Below, piece after piece: positions 11,939-21,926 of a stretch of 64,000 bases of DNA. Source of the stretch: Herbaspirillum sp. SJZ106. GTDB lineage: Bacteria; Pseudomonadota; Gammaproteobacteria; Burkholderiales; Burkholderiaceae_D. The notes beneath the pieces were generated by a model, which saw only the letters and a program-made list of their open reading frames with translations, made no database searches and was not told the DNA's origin. Numbering within the stretch: position 1 is the first letter of the stretch; each line of letters starts with the position of its first letter. The translations under genes and the position numbers were made by a program. The stretch is taken from positions 496,001 to 560,000 of the forward strand of contig NZ_VFNI01000002.1 in assembly GCF_006715495.1 (NCBI RefSeq). Direction: 5' to 3'.

Positions 11939-12820
11939 ATGCTTCCTGACCTGCATGAACTCGATGCCTTTGCGGCGGTGGCGCGCCACCGCAGTTTCCG
12001 CAAGGCGGCCGCCGAGCGCGGCGTATCGGCCTCGGCCTTGAGCCATGCCCTGCGCGGCCTGGAACAGCGGCTGGGCGTGCGGCTGCTCCATCGCACCACG
12101 CGCAGCGTGACGCCGACCGAAGCCGGCCAGCGCCTGTTGGCCAGGCTCGACCCGGCGTTGCGCGAGGTGGCCGAGGCGCTGGCCGATGCAACCGCCTTGC
12201 AGGCCGAACCGGCCGGTACCGTGCGCCTGAACGTGCCGCGCCCGGCGGCGCGGTTGCTGCTGGCATCGGCGCTGGCCGGTTTCGCGGCCGCGTATCCGCG
12301 CGTGCAGCTCGAAATCGTGACCGACGACGGCCTGGCCGATATCGTGGGCGATGGCTTCGATGCCGGGATCCGTTTCGGCGAGAGCCTGGCCGGGGATATG
12401 GTGGCGGTGCCGATCGGTCCGCCGCAGCGCTTTGTGTGTGTGGCCGCGCCGGATTACCTGGCCGCGCGCGGCGTGCCGCAGGCGCCGCGTGAATTGCATG
12501 GACATGCCTGCATCGGCCGGCGCTTCCCCAGCGGGAATCGCTACGCCTGGGAATTCCAGAGCGAGGGCCAAGCGCTGTCCATCGAGGTCGCCGGCCCTTT
12601 GCTGCTGGACGACGATGCGTTGATGATCCAGGCCGCGCGCGACGGCGCGGGCATCGCCTATGTCTATGAGGCGATGGTGCGCGAGGACCTGGCCGCCGGC
12701 CGTTTGCAGGCCGTGCTGGAGGATTGGGGCGCACCCGCCGGCCGGTTCTTTCTCTATTACCCTGGCCGTCGGCACTTGCCGATGGCGCTGCGGGCCCTGG
12801 CGGATTTCATTCGGAAGTAA
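11939..12820 (+). CDS. LysR-family transcriptional regulator
   Basis: A 293-residue LysR-type regulator. The winged HTH covers about residues 1-60 (LHELDAFAAVARHRSFRKAA, then SALSHALRGLEQRLGVRLLH). The periplasmic-binding-like effector domain runs from about 88 to 290. The sequence groups with the CrgA/AaeR-like branch by its GTVRLNVPR and FGESLAGDMVAVPIG motifs. It is divergent from the aldo/keto reductase gene, the usual arrangement for a regulator and its target. Its inducer is unknown. Confidence 0.92.
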   Translation: MLPDLHELDAFAAVARHRSFRKAAAERGVSASALSHALRGLEQRLGVRLLHRTTRSVTPTEAGQRLLARLDPALREVAEALADATALQAEPAGTVRLNVPRPAARLLLASALAGFAAAYPRVQLEIVTDDGLADIVGDGFDAGIRFGESLAGDMVAVPIGPPQRFVCVAAPDYLAARGVPQAPRELHGHACIGRRFPSGNRYAWEFQSEGQALSIEVAGPLLLDDDALMIQAARDGAGIAYVYEAMVREDLAAGRLQAVLEDWGAPAGRFFLYYPGRRHLPMALRALADFIRK

Positions 12821-12839
12821 CGCCGGCGGCGGCGCCCGT

Positions 12840-13556
12840 TCAGGCGGTGGTGCTGATGCGCGTCTGGGTCACCGAGACCGAGACGCTTACCGTCGTCTGG
12901 CTGGCGACCACGGTCCCCCCGCTGCCGTCGCCATTGCCGGCGTCGGTATCGCCGCCGTCCTGTTTTTCGCCCTTGACCTTGGCGATGAAGTCGGCCAGCG
13001 ACTTTTGCACCAGGTCATAGGTCTTGTCGATGTTGCTGGCAATGTCGCCGTTGAGCACGCTCAGGCTGTCGAGAATGCCGCGCGCTTCCTTGAAGCCCTG
13101 GTCGACGCCCTTGAAGATCAGGGCCATGTAGTTGTCGATATTGGTGGCGTCGTCCTTGTCCGGGTTGTTCTGCTTGTACAGTTCGAACAGGTTGGTGACG
13201 AACGAGACGATGCGGCCCGCCGTGCCCTCGGGCGAGTTGTCCTGCGCCATGGCGTTCTGGATGGCGTTGTCGCCCATCTCGGGGCGCAGCACGTCGTTGA
13301 TGTTTTCGATGGCGCTTTTGTAGACCAGCGCCAGCGGATCGTTTTGCGAATTGATCGACACTTCCAGCGAAGCCTGCAGGATGGAAACATTGAGCTGGGC
13401 ACGGGCGCCGGACTCGGTCAGCAGGTTGGCCTTTTGCGCGTCGGCGATCTTGTCGTTGGATGACGCGGCGGACGGCGGGTTGGCCGGTTCGGCGGGCGAG
13501 GTGGCGGGCAGCAAAGGCTTGGTGTCTACGCTGCTGGCGGTGGTGCTGATGGCCAT
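12840..13556 (-). CDS. DUF5610 domain protein
   Basis: A 238-residue cytosolic protein of unknown function. I chose the ATG at 13556 because AGGAGA lies six bases upstream; a frame opening 22 codons earlier has no such site. Residues 1-45 are Ser/Thr/Pro rich. Residues about 50-195 match the DUF5610 pattern, including LNVSILQASLEVSI, AGRIVSFVTNLFELY and FKGVDQGFKEARGILDSL. The tail is Gly/Asp rich and ends in a Thr/Val/Ser-rich stretch. No signal peptide or membrane segment is present. It lies 20 bases from the end of the convergent LysR gene, and no partner genes suggest a role. Confidence 0.7.
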   Translation of the reverse strand: MAISTTASSVDTKPLLPATSPAEPANPPSAASSNDKIADAQKANLLTESGARAQLNVSILQASLEVSINSQNDPLALVYKSAIENINDVLRPEMGDNAIQNAMAQDNSPEGTAGRIVSFVTNLFELYKQNNPDKDDATNIDNYMALIFKGVDQGFKEARGILDSLSVLNGDIASNIDKTYDLVQKSLADFIAKVKGEKQDGGDTDAGNGDGSGGTVVASQTTVSVSVSVTQTRISTTA

Positions 13557-13769
13557 GACGGTCTCCTGTACTAGGACCGCACTCGGGGAAGGGGAAAGGG
13601 GGAAACGGCAGTCCTTTTTCAACTTACGGCATCGGCCCGGGAATCTGAAGGTCAGGAAGGCAACTTTGATCGATTTAATGTTGAATCGAGACAGTACGTA
13701 TCGTTTTGCGTGATGTTGCTGGATTTTAACAATGTTCCAACCTTCTTCCGCCAGCCCGCGATGTGTACG

Positions 13770-14879
13770 CTAATGGGCCAGGGTGCCTGCGCTGGTGATG
13801 GTGGTGAGGTCGACATGGGAGGCGCCATGGCGGTTGGGTCCGGAAAAATTGATCCGGTATCCGAGGCCGTCGTAGTTCTTCTCATTGATGCTTTCCAGTG
13901 CGGCGATCAGTTTGTTGCGCGTCGGGGCGGGGCCGGCGCGCCTGATGCCTTCGGCCAGCACCCTGGCGGCGATGAATCCTTCCAGTCCAAGATGGCTGAA
14001 CTCGCTGGCGCGGGCCTGGCGCATCGCCTGCTGGTATTGGCGCACGATGGGGAGGGTGCTTTTCCACGGGAAGGGCATGGCTTGCGAGACGATCATCCCG
14101 GCCAGCGCCTTGTGCCGGGAATCGTCCAGCGTGCTGTAGACGAGCGAGGCGGCATAGAAGTAGCCGCGATAGCCTTTGGCGCGCAAGAGTTCGATCAAGG
14201 GGAGATTGAGCGCCGGCGAAATGCTCATGACCAGGATGATGTCCGGCCGCGCGCGCAGGAGGCTGCCGGCCATCTCTTCCATGCTCGGCCCGACCGCGCT
14301 GACGGTCGTCACCAGTTCTGCCCCGGCGGTGTCGATCATGGTTTGCAGGAGGGCGTGGCTCGGTACGTTGGGATGGTCGGTAAAGATGGCCAGGCGCTTG
14401 AGCCCGATCCTGGAAAAATGCGCGAACATGTAGCTGTATTCATCGACGTAGCTGGCGCGGATAGTGAATACGTGGCGGTTGAGCGCGTTATAAACGATGC
14501 GGGCGCCGGTGACCGGCGCGAAAAACGGGACGCCGTTCTCATTGACGATGGGAAGCACGGCACTGCTGGTTTGCCAGCCGACATAACCGAACAGCGCCAG
14601 CGCCTTGTCCTCTTGCAGCAGTTGCCGCGTGTTTTGGATTGCCAGGATGGGGTCGTTCTGGTCATCCATCGTGGCCAGCCTGATCTGGCGGCCATGGATG
14701 CCGCCCTTCCCGTTGACTTGCGCGAAGTAGGCATTGGCGCCGGCGAGGAATTGCCGGGTGAGGTGGGCATGCTGGCCGCTCAGGTCGGCCGATTGGCCGA
14801 TGACGATGTCGCTGGCGCCGGCGCCCGGGCTGCAGGCGAGAACCAGCACGCCGGTCAGCAATAGCGCAGGCAGTCGCAT
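13770..14879 (-). CDS. Periplasmic binding protein, Leu/Ile/Val type
   Basis: A 369-residue type I periplasmic binding protein of the branched-chain amino acid (LivJ/ANF receptor) group. The signal peptide ends near residue 22 (LACSPGAGA); the Cys at 16 could be lipidated. The core begins DIVIGQSADLSG and contains GGIHGRQIRLATMDDQNDP, both typical of the family. AAGGAGATCC precedes the ATG. No permease or ATPase gene lies beside it, so it is an orphan that may serve a transporter elsewhere or act as a sensor partner. The ligand is unknown. Confidence 0.85.
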   Translation of the reverse strand: MRLPALLLTGVLVLACSPGAGASDIVIGQSADLSGQHAHLTRQFLAGANAYFAQVNGKGGIHGRQIRLATMDDQNDPILAIQNTRQLLQEDKALALFGYVGWQTSSAVLPIVNENGVPFFAPVTGARIVYNALNRHVFTIRASYVDEYSYMFAHFSRIGLKRLAIFTDHPNVPSHALLQTMIDTAGAELVTTVSAVGPSMEEMAGSLLRARPDIILVMSISPALNLPLIELLRAKGYRGYFYAASLVYSTLDDSRHKALAGMIVSQAMPFPWKSTLPIVRQYQQAMRQARASEFSHLGLEGFIAARVLAEGIRRAGPAPTRNKLIAALESINEKNYDGLGYRINFSGPNRHGASHVDLTTITSAGTLAH

Positions 14880-15001
14880 GGGGGATCTCCTTGTTGGCGC
14901 AGTTACCGGGAATCTCCGATGTTAGCAACGCCGGACAGGAGGGCAACGGTCATCAGCCGCAGTGACGTAAATAGAGGCTAAATCTCATATTTTTTTATTT
15001 A

Positions 15002-16159
15002 TTATGTCTCTTCCATCAGGAACAGCCGCCGGTGTTCGCGTATCGCGTAGCGGTCGGTCATGCCGGCGATGTAATCGGCCACCTGGCGCGCCTGCTTGTG
15101 CAGGCGCTGCGCCTCGTCGGCGAGATCCCGGACCTGGTAGGCCGGCGGCAGCAGGTTGGGCTGGCCGATGAAGGCCTGGAACATCTCGCTGATGATGCGG
15201 CGCGCCTTGGCGGTCATGCGGTTGACCTGGTAGTGGCGGTAGAGCTTCTCGCGCAGGAATTTTTTCAGGATCGCGGCTTCGGCCGCCATGGCGTCGGAAA
15301 AGGCGATCAGCCGCGGCGCGTTGCGCACGTCCTCGATATCGCGCGGCGCCGCGTCGGCGATGCGCGCCTGCGAGGTATCGATCAGGTCGACGATGAGCGC
15401 GTTGATCATGCGGCGCACCGTCTCGTGGATCACGCGGCGGCCGGTGATGCCGGGGTAGGCCTGCTCCACTTCGCGCAGGTGGCGCGCGAAGAAATCCACC
15501 TCGCACATCTGCGCCATGCCCAGCAGGCCGGAGCGCAGGCCGTCGTCGATGTCGTGGTTGTTGTAGGCGATCTCGTCGGCCAGGTTGGCCAGTTGCGCTT
15601 CCAGCGAAGGCTGCTTCTTGTCGATGAAGCGCTGGCCGATGTCGCCCAATTGTTTCGCGTTGTGCAGCGAGCAGTGCTTGAGGATGCCCTCGCGTGTCTC
15701 GAAGGTCAGGTTCAGGCCGTCGAAGGCGGCGTAGTGCTGTTCCAGTTCATCCACCACGCGCAGGCTTTGCAGGTTGTGCTCGAAGCCGCCGTGCTCCTTC
15801 ATGCAGTCATTGAGTTCATCCTGGCCGGCGTGGCCGAAGGGCGTGTGGCCGAGGTCGTGGGCCAGCGAGATGGCTTCCACCAGGTCTTCGTTGAGCGCCA
15901 GGTTGCGCGCGCAGGAGCGCGCGATCTGCGCCACTTCGATGCTGTGGGTCAGGCGCGTGCGGAACAGGTCGCCCTCGTGGTTGACGAAGACCTGGGTCTT
16001 GTATTCGAGGCGGCGAAAGGCGGTGGAGTGGACGATGCGGTCGCGGTCGCGCTGGAATTGGCTGCGCGAACCGGGGGGAGTCTCATCGAAGCGCCGGCCC
16101 CTTGAATTCGCCGAATTGGCGGCGTAGGGGGCGAGGTGGGGCGGCGCTTCGAAACTCAT
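15002..16159 (-). CDS. dgt: dGTP triphosphohydrolase-like HD protein
   Basis: A 385-residue HD-domain enzyme of the Dgt family, which splits dGTP or other dNTPs into deoxynucleoside and tripolyphosphate. The metal ligands are visible as His72 (RLTHSIEV), His101-Asp102 ([11 protein letters not shown]) and a distal Asp in [16 protein letters not shown] near 190. [15 protein letters not shown] near 44-58 is a family signature. It starts one base after the aroB stop, so it is probably translationally coupled to the aro gene. The length fits the short type 2 branch. Confidence 0.92.
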   Translation of the reverse strand: MSFEAPPHLAPYAANSANSRGRRFDETPPGSRSQFQRDRDRIVHSTAFRRLEYKTQVFVNHEGDLFRTRLTHSIEVAQIARSCARNLALNEDLVEAISLAHDLGHTPFGHAGQDELNDCMKEHGGFEHNLQSLRVVDELEQHYAAFDGLNLTFETREGILKHCSLHNAKQLGDIGQRFIDKKQPSLEAQLANLADEIAYNNHDIDDGLRSGLLGMAQMCEVDFFARHLREVEQAYPGITGRRVIHETVRRMINALIVDLIDTSQARIADAAPRDIEDVRNAPRLIAFSDAMAAEAAILKKFLREKLYRHYQVNRMTAKARRIISEMFQAFIGQPNLLPPAYQVRDLADEAQRLHKQARQVADYIAGMTDRYAIREHRRLFLMEET

Positions 16160-16160
16160 G

Positions 16161-17954
16161 TCACTCTCCGGTGCAGGCCGCCAGGGTTTGCATCAGCAAC
16201 TCCTGCGGCGCGTTGGTAATCAGCGGGCTGCCCAGCGGCTTGACCAGGATGAACTTGATCTGCCCGCCTTCGTTTTTCTTGTCGACTTCCATCAGCTCCA
16301 GCCAGCGCTCGGCGCCAAGATCCGGCGCCACCGTCGGCAGGCCGGCGGCGGCCGTCACGGCGCGGATGCGTTCGCGCGCGGCGGCGTCGATGTAGCCCAG
16401 GCGATGCGACAGGTCGGCCGCCATCACCATGCCGCAGCCGACCGCTTCGCCGTGCAGCCATTGGCCGTAGCCCAGGCCGTTTTCGATGGCGTGGCCGAAG
16501 GTGTGGCCGAAGTTGAGGATGGCGCGCAGGCCGCCTTCGCGTTCGTCCTGGCGCACCACGTCGGCCTTGATCTCGCAGGAGCGCTGGATGGCGTAGGCCA
16601 GCGCGGCGTCATCCTTGGCTACCAGCCTGACCATATTGGCCTCGATCCAGTCGAAGAAGGGGGCGTCGATGATGGCGCCGTGCTTGATCACTTCAGCGAT
16701 GCCGGCGGCCAGTTCGCGGGCGGGGAGCGTGTGCAGCGTGGCGGTGTCGGCGAGCACCGCTTGCGGCTGGTAGAACGCGCCGATCATGTTCTTGCCCAGC
16801 GGGTGGTTGATGCCGGTCTTGCCGCCCACCGACGAGTCCACCTGCGACAGCAGCGTGGTCGGCACCTGCACGAACGGCACGCCGCGCATGTAGGAGGCCG
16901 CGGCGAAGCCGGTCAGGTCGCCGATCACGCCGCCGCCCAGGGCGATCAGGGTGGTCTTGCGGTCGCATTTCTCGGCCAGCAGCACGTCGAAGATCTTCAT
17001 CAGGCTGGCCCAGTTCTTCTCGCCTTCGCCGTCGGGCAGCACGATCTCGGTGACTTGCTTGCCGGCCGCGCGCAGGGCGGTGCTGACCTTTTCCAGATAC
17101 AGCGGGCCGACCTTGTCGTTGGTGACGATGGCGGCGCGCTTGCCCTTGACGAACTGCGGCAGCAGGGACGGATCGTCCAGCAGGCCGCGGCCGATGAGGA
17201 TGGGATAGCTGCGTTCGCCCAGGTCGACTTCGAGGGTGATCGGGGCGGCGGGGATATCGGCTTGGTTCATGCTGCGTGTGTTCTGGTGGTGGCCGGCGCT
17301 GGCGGCGCCGGTGAAGGTGGTGGTCGAGGAGGTCGTGGCGGAGGCGGCAAAGACAACGTGGCCTTCACTTGTGACCAGCGTCGCGCTGGCGCGTTCGATG
17401 GTCACGGCGCCGCCGGCGCAGGCATCCGCCTCGGCCTGCTTGGGCGCAAGCTCCAGGTGGCTCATGATGGTCTGCACCAGGAACTGCACATTGGGGCGAT
17501 TGGTTTCGACGACGAAATCAGCCACTTCGCGGTACAGCGGCTCGCGCTGGCGGGACAGTTCTTCCAGCTTGCGGCGCGGGTCGGCGGTCTGCAGCAGCGG
17601 GCGGTTCTTGTCGCGGCCGGTGCGCTGGAGGATCTGGTTGATGCTGGCGCGCAGGTAGATCACGGTGCCGTGGCGCTTGAGGTTCTCGCGGTTCTCGGCG
17701 CGCAGGACGGCGCCGCCGCCGGTGGCCAGCACGATGTCGGATTGCGCGCAGAGGGCGCGGATGACTTCGGCTTCGCGGCGGCGGAAGCTCTCTTCGCCCT
17801 CGATCTCGAAGATGACCGGGATCGATGCGCCGGTGCGCGCTTCGATTTCGTGGTCCGAATCGACGAAGCGCTTGCCCAGCTTCTTGGCCAGGGCGCGGCC
17901 TATGGTGGTCTTGCCGGCGCCCATGAGGCCGACAAGAAAGATGCTTCCTGTCAT
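16161..17954 (-). CDS. aroKB: Shikimate kinase / 3-dehydroquinate synthase fusion
   Basis: One open frame of 597 codons covers both enzymes. Residues 1-175 are shikimate kinase, with the P-loop GLMGAGKTT (9-17), DSDHEIE (about 32-38) and GGGAVL. Residues 229-597 are dehydroquinate synthase, with the NAD motif [11 protein letters not shown] (329-339), [17 protein letters not shown] and HGEAVGCGM. Residues about 176-228 form an Ala/Thr/Ser-rich linker, and no stop codon separates the parts. The Met at 229 (position 17270) is where a separate aroB would start, but no ribosome site precedes it. Either a true bifunctional protein or internal initiation is possible. Both enzymes act in the shikimate pathway. 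The gene follows pilQ, a common arrangement. Confidence 0.88.
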   Translation of the reverse strand: MTGSIFLVGLMGAGKTTIGRALAKKLGKRFVDSDHEIEARTGASIPVIFEIEGEESFRRREAEVIRALCAQSDIVLATGGGAVLRAENRENLKRHGTVIYLRASINQILQRTGRDKNRPLLQTADPRRKLEELSRQREPLYREVADFVVETNRPNVQFLVQTIMSHLELAPKQAEADACAGGAVTIERASATLVTSEGHVVFAASATTSSTTTFTGAASAGHHQNTRSMNQADIPAAPITLEVDLGERSYPILIGRGLLDDPSLLPQFVKGKRAAIVTNDKVGPLYLEKVSTALRAAGKQVTEIVLPDGEGEKNWASLMKIFDVLLAEKCDRKTTLIALGGGVIGDLTGFAAASYMRGVPFVQVPTTLLSQVDSSVGGKTGINHPLGKNMIGAFYQPQAVLADTATLHTLPARELAAGIAEVIKHGAIIDAPFFDWIEANMVRLVAKDDAALAYAIQRSCEIKADVVRQDEREGGLRAILNFGHTFGHAIENGLGYGQWLHGEAVGCGMVMAADLSHRLGYIDAAARERIRAVTAAAGLPTVAPDLGAERWLELMEVDKKNEGGQIKFILVKPLGSPLITNAPQELLMQTLAACTGE

Positions 17955-18068
17955 ATCGAAAATTCTGCGCAGCAGGCCGGAAAGCGGCGGCGGTATTGCC
18001 GTTGCGCGGTTTTTCGGCCAAAACGCTGATTTTACCGTCCTTGGCGGCCCGCCGGGGAAAAATGCGCA

Positions 18069-20138
18069 TCAATGGCGGTGCTGCGCCGCCACCACGCGCG
18101 GCGTCAGGAAGATCAGCAGCTCGGTCTTGTCCTGCACCCGGGCGCTGTGCCTGAACAGGTGGCCCAGCACCGGGATGTCGCCCAGCAGCGGCACCTTGGC
18201 TTCGCGCTGGTGTTCGGTCTGGGTGTAAATGCCGCCGAGCACCACGGTGCCGCCATCTTCCACCTCGACCTGGGTCTTGACGTGTTTGGTATTGATCGCC
18301 AGGCCGCCGGGCGTGGCGGTGCCGCGGCTGTCCTTGTTGACATCCACATTGAGGATGACATTGCCGTCCGGCGTGATCTGGGGCGTCACTTCCAGCTTCA
18401 GGTTGGCTTTCTTGAAGGCGGTGGCGGTCGCGCCGCTGCTGGTGGATTGCTGGTAAGGGATTTCCTCGCCTTGTTCGATCAGCGCGGTTTGCTGGTCGGC
18501 GGTGACCACGCGCGGGCTGGAAACGATCTTGCCGCGCCCTTCGGATTCCAGCGCCGACAGCTCGATGTTGAGGAAGCGGTGCGCGGCCGCGTTGAACAGG
18601 GTGAAGGCAAAGCTGCCCGGCGGCGAGCCGCCGATGGACTGGGCCGGGAGATTGACGGCGGGTTCCCGGGCGGAGGCGCCGGAGGCGGGCGGCGCCTGGC
18701 CGCTGAGCTCGGCCACGTCGCCGTAGGAATTGCCGATGGCCGCGCCGTTGGTCCGGGCCGACAGGCCCAGCTTGATGCCGAGGTTGCGTCCGAAACTGTC
18801 GTCGGCCTCGACGATGCGCGCCTCGATCAGCACCTGGCGCGCGGCCACGTCGATGCGTTCGAGCAGCTTGCGGATATTGGCCAGCACGGCCGGGGTATCG
18901 GTGACGAACAATTGGTTGGTGCGGGCATCGACCACCGCGCTGCCGCGCCGCGAGAGCAGCCCGTTGCGGCGTTCGGCCAGCGCCGCACCGTCCTCGCCGA
19001 TGCCGAACGCGCGACGGAAGGTGTCGGCGCGCTGGTAGTTGAGCTGGAACGCCTCGGCATGCAGCGGTTCGAGGTCGGCGATCATGGCTTGTTGTTCCAG
19101 TTCCTGCTTTTCGCGCGCCAGCATTTCCTCGCGCGGCGCGATCCAGACAATGTTGCCGTTGCGCCGCATGCCCAGGCCGCGCGCCTGCATGATGATGTCC
19201 AGCGCCTGGTCCCAGGGAACGTTCTTGAGCCGCAGGCTGAGCTGGCCGCCCACGGCATCGCTGGCGATGATGTTGAGCCCGGTGAAGTCGGCCAGCACTT
19301 GCAGCGCCGAGCGCACGTCGATGTCATGGAAGTTCATTGACAGTTGTTCGCCCTGGTAATTGGGTTCGGCGGCCGGTCGCTGCGCCTGCGGCGCTGCCGG
19401 CTGCACCTCGATCACCAGCCGGCGGCCGCGCTGGTAGGCGTCGTAGCGCCATAGCCCATGCGGTTCGATGATCAGCCGCGTGCCGCCGGCATGGCGTATG
19501 GCGCTGTAATGCGCCACCGGCGTGGCGAAGTCGCCGACATCGAGGCGGCGCTGCAGTGCAGCGGGCAATGTGACGCCGGGGATGTCGGCGACGATCTGCT
19601 GGCCCGACTGGCGGACATTGACCGTGGTGTGCGCCGATGGCAGTTCCAGTGTGATTTGCCCTGCGCCGGTCGGCCCGCGGCGAAAGTCGATGCCGGCCAG
19701 CATCGGTTGCGCGTGCTCGTCCTGTTCCGGGGCCGCCAGCCGTTCGCGCAGCACGATGCGCAGCCGCCGTCCGTCGTAGTGCAGTCGATGTGCCGCGTTT
19801 TGCTTGAGCTCCAGCAGCAGGCGCAGGCGTTGGCCGTCGGCGGCAAGCATGGCCTGCTGCATGAGTCCCGTGCCGCGCATGCGCCGGTTGATATCGCCGG
19901 CACTGGCGGTACGGGGGAAATCCAGCACCAGGCGCGGCGGATTGACGGTCGAGAACTCACCCACCTGAAGCGGCGCGGGCGGATGCGCGAAATCCAGTTC
20001 GACGACGGTTGCATCGTCTTCCTGTTTCACGCTGACCGACTCCAGCCGGTTTTCTTCCGCCGCCGACGGAAAAGACAGGAGCAGGCAGCCCAGCAAGCTG
20101 AGCAGGCAGCAAATCATCGGCATCATGCGCTCGCTCAT
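18069..20138 (-). CDS. pilQ: Type IV pilus secretin PilQ
   Basis: A 689-residue outer membrane secretin through which type IV pili pass. I prefer the ATG at 20138 because it overlaps the pilP stop as ATGA; a start four codons earlier exists. A signal peptide covers about 1-27. Two AMIN domains occupy about 30-235. A secretin/TonB short N-terminal domain follows (NYQGEQLSMNFHDIDVRSAL near 260). Then come the N1 region and the C-terminal secretin pore, with signatures VLIEARIVEA and GKIVSSPRVVT. The end VPLLGDIPVLGHLFRH is typical. It is the last gene of pilMNOPQ. Confidence 0.95.
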   Translation of the reverse strand: MSERMMPMICCLLSLLGCLLLSFPSAAEENRLESVSVKQEDDATVVELDFAHPPAPLQVGEFSTVNPPRLVLDFPRTASAGDINRRMRGTGLMQQAMLAADGQRLRLLLELKQNAAHRLHYDGRRLRIVLRERLAAPEQDEHAQPMLAGIDFRRGPTGAGQITLELPSAHTTVNVRQSGQQIVADIPGVTLPAALQRRLDVGDFATPVAHYSAIRHAGGTRLIIEPHGLWRYDAYQRGRRLVIEVQPAAPQAQRPAAEPNYQGEQLSMNFHDIDVRSALQVLADFTGLNIIASDAVGGQLSLRLKNVPWDQALDIIMQARGLGMRRNGNIVWIAPREEMLAREKQELEQQAMIADLEPLHAEAFQLNYQRADTFRRAFGIGEDGAALAERRNGLLSRRGSAVVDARTNQLFVTDTPAVLANIRKLLERIDVAARQVLIEARIVEADDSFGRNLGIKLGLSARTNGAAIGNSYGDVAELSGQAPPASGASAREPAVNLPAQSIGGSPPGSFAFTLFNAAAHRFLNIELSALESEGRGKIVSSPRVVTADQQTALIEQGEEIPYQQSTSSGATATAFKKANLKLEVTPQITPDGNVILNVDVNKDSRGTATPGGLAINTKHVKTQVEVEDGGTVVLGGIYTQTEHQREAKVPLLGDIPVLGHLFRHSARVQDKTELLIFLTPRVVAAQHRH

Positions 20139-20734
20139 GGCCGTACCCAATGGCGTTGTCGTGGCTGGCGCGGTTTGTCCGCGGACGGCGGCGCATTGGA
20201 CGCCATTTCTTGCGTAGCGCCGCTGCCTACCGCCAGTATTTGCGTTGCGCCCCGGTGGGCCACTTGCACCGATTGTTCATCGATGCGCACCACGCGTCCC
20301 AGTCCCGCGGGGAGTTCGTCGCCGACCCGCACGCGCAAACTGCGGCCGTCTACCTGCAGCACGGCATAGGCGGAGGTTTCCTGCACCAGCGTGCCCAATA
20401 CCCGGATGTGCGGCGCGGATTTCCCGACCGGCCCGGCTTGCTGCATGCGGTCGTCGTTGCGTGCGCTGGCTTGCCGATGTGCGGCTCGCCGTTGCGCCAT
20501 GCCGAACGGATCGGTTGGTGTATCCGTCAGGGAAAGGGCGGCCGCGTCGGTTTGTTCCGGTTGGGCGTGTGCCGGCGCCGGTACGCGGGAGTCGGCCTCG
20601 CGCCTGGCCTGGGCGATCCAGGCGCGGGTGGCCTCGGCTTGATCCGCAGCGCCGCAGCCTGACAGCAGCGTGGCCAGCAATAGATGTAGCGGCAAGCGGC
20701 AGGCCGGATGGCGGGGAACGAATGGCGCTGTCAT
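20135..20734 (-). CDS. pilP: Pilus assembly lipoprotein PilP
   Basis: A 199-residue inner membrane lipoprotein that links PilNO to PilQ. It has a signal ending in a lipobox-like LLSGC, with Cys27 as the lipid site. A Pro/Ala-rich linker follows, then TDPFGMAQ near 74-81. A C-terminal beta domain (about 108-170) carries VLGTLVQETSAYAVLQVDG and RVRVGDELPAGLGRVVRID. It overlaps pilO and pilQ by four bases each (ATGA), so the four genes are translated as a chain. Confidence 0.9.
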   Translation of the reverse strand: MTAPFVPRHPACRLPLHLLLATLLSGCGAADQAEATRAWIAQARREADSRVPAPAHAQPEQTDAAALSLTDTPTDPFGMAQRRAAHRQASARNDDRMQQAGPVGKSAPHIRVLGTLVQETSAYAVLQVDGRSLRVRVGDELPAGLGRVVRIDEQSVQVAHRGATQILAVGSGATQEMASNAPPSADKPRQPRQRHWVRP

Positions 20735-21321
20735 GGTTGGGCAAGGGCCTCGGCATCGCGCAGCACAGCGCCAAGGACGACTTTCATCAGCAAGGTCTGG
20801 CGGCCTGCGCGGGCGGCGTGCAGGGCCAGCTCCATCGACTCGACCTGTACCGGCAGCGGCGGCGCGGTGACCAGCTCCACGAACCGCAGCAGGCCGGCGT
20901 ACTCGCCGCTGAGTTCGATCTCGGCATGGGTCGCCGGCTGGGCCGGCGCCAGCGGCTTGAACGATTCCATCTCCAGGCCGCATTCTTGCGCGCGGCGCGC
21001 CAGCTTGAGCTGCAACAGGCCGGCGACGGAATGGCTGTCGCCGGACCATAGCGGCTCTTGCGCGCTCAGCAATTGCATGTCGAGCAGGTTTTCCTGTGAA
21101 CGCAGGGCGGGCAGTTCCGCCACCTTTTCCAACGCGGCCAGCAGCCGCGATTGCTGGTCGTGGCGAAGATTTTCCGCGGCCTGGCGCAGTGCGCTGCGTG
21201 GTTGCACGTACAGGAAAAGCCCGGTGGCGGCGCAAGCCAGCGCCACGGCCAGCAACAGGATGGCGCGCGCTGCCAGCGGCCAATGCGCGGGATGCGCCGG
21301 CAGTGCGGATCGGCGTTTCAT
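20731..21321 (-). CDS. pilO: Pilus assembly protein PilO
   Basis: A 196-residue bitopic inner membrane protein of the pilus alignment complex. A single membrane segment lies at about 17-39 (AARAILLLAVALACAATGLF). A coiled region follows (ALRQAAENLRHDQQSRLLAA), then a ferredoxin-like periplasmic domain with IELSGEYAGLLRFVELV near 136-152. The motif and position match PilO, which pairs with PilN. It overlaps both neighbours by four bases. Confidence 0.88.
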   Translation of the reverse strand: MKRRSALPAHPAHWPLAARAILLLAVALACAATGLFLYVQPRSALRQAAENLRHDQQSRLLAALEKVAELPALRSQENLLDMQLLSAQEPLWSGDSHSVAGLLQLKLARRAQECGLEMESFKPLAPAQPATHAEIELSGEYAGLLRFVELVTAPPLPVQVESMELALHAARAGRQTLLMKVVLGAVLRDAEALAQP

Positions 21322-21926
21322 GGCAGGACGCTGGCATCGGCAGGCCTGTCGTCATGCCTGTCGCCATGCAGTGGCGGCGGTGAGAACGGCAGCGACAGCG
21401 TGAAGTCATAGCGTCCGTCGTCGGCATGCCGGTCGGTGGCGCGCAGATCCTGGATGGCGACACGTTCCATGCCGGCATGCAGCAACGCATTGGCGTATGC
21501 CTGGATATCGCGTACATCCGCCGCATGGCCGCGCAATTCTCCAGCGCGCGGTTGCAGGGCGATGCGGTACAGCCTGATTTCCGGCAGCGCGGCGGCGGAG
21601 GCGGCGCGCAGCAATGACGCGGCTCGCGCGCGCAGGGCGGCCTGGTCGTTGAGCGTCGCCAGCCGGGATTGCATGTGCGCGATGCGGCTTTGGCTTGCCG
21701 CGCGCTGATCCAGTTGCGGCTGCAGGGTGTGCAGTTCGGCCGCCAGCAAACGGTTTGCCATGCCGATGCCGTCCGTTTGGCCATCGATGCGCATCGCCAG
21801 CGCCAGTACCGGCAAGATGCCCAGCAAGGCTGAACATGCGAGCCAACGGTAGAACGAGAGTTCGCGCGCCCGGCGACGCCGGGGCGGAGGCAGGGCAAAG
21901 TTCGGGGAAGCCGTGCGCCTGCTCAC
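21318..21926 (-). CDS. pilN: Pilus assembly protein PilN
   Basis: A 202-residue bitopic inner membrane protein. I place the start at a GTG (21926) that overlaps the pilM stop as GTGA; no ATG fits as well. The cytosolic tail includes NFALPPPRRRRARELSFYRW, where PilN normally carries the INL.P. motif that binds PilM. The exact motif is degenerate here. One membrane segment follows at about 30-48 (LACSALLGILPVLALAM), then a coiled coil and a periplasmic domain. A longer frame extends upstream but overlaps pilM and is not meaningful. Confidence 0.82.
   Translation of the reverse strand: MSRRTASPNFALPPPRRRRARELSFYRWLACSALLGILPVLALAMRIDGQTDGIGMANRLLAAELHTLQPQLDQRAASQSRIAHMQSRLATLNDQAALRARAASLLRAASAAALPEIRLYRIALQPRAGELRGHAADVRDIQAYANALLHAGMERVAIQDLRATDRHADDGRYDFTLSLPFSPPPLHGDRHDDRPADASVLP

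Noticed and set aside
20735..21898. Long minus-strand extension of pilP to 587 residues
   Set aside because: It overlaps pilO and pilN, which are supported by motifs and by 4-base start/stop overlaps. PilP begins at 20734 with a signal peptide and lipid Cys.
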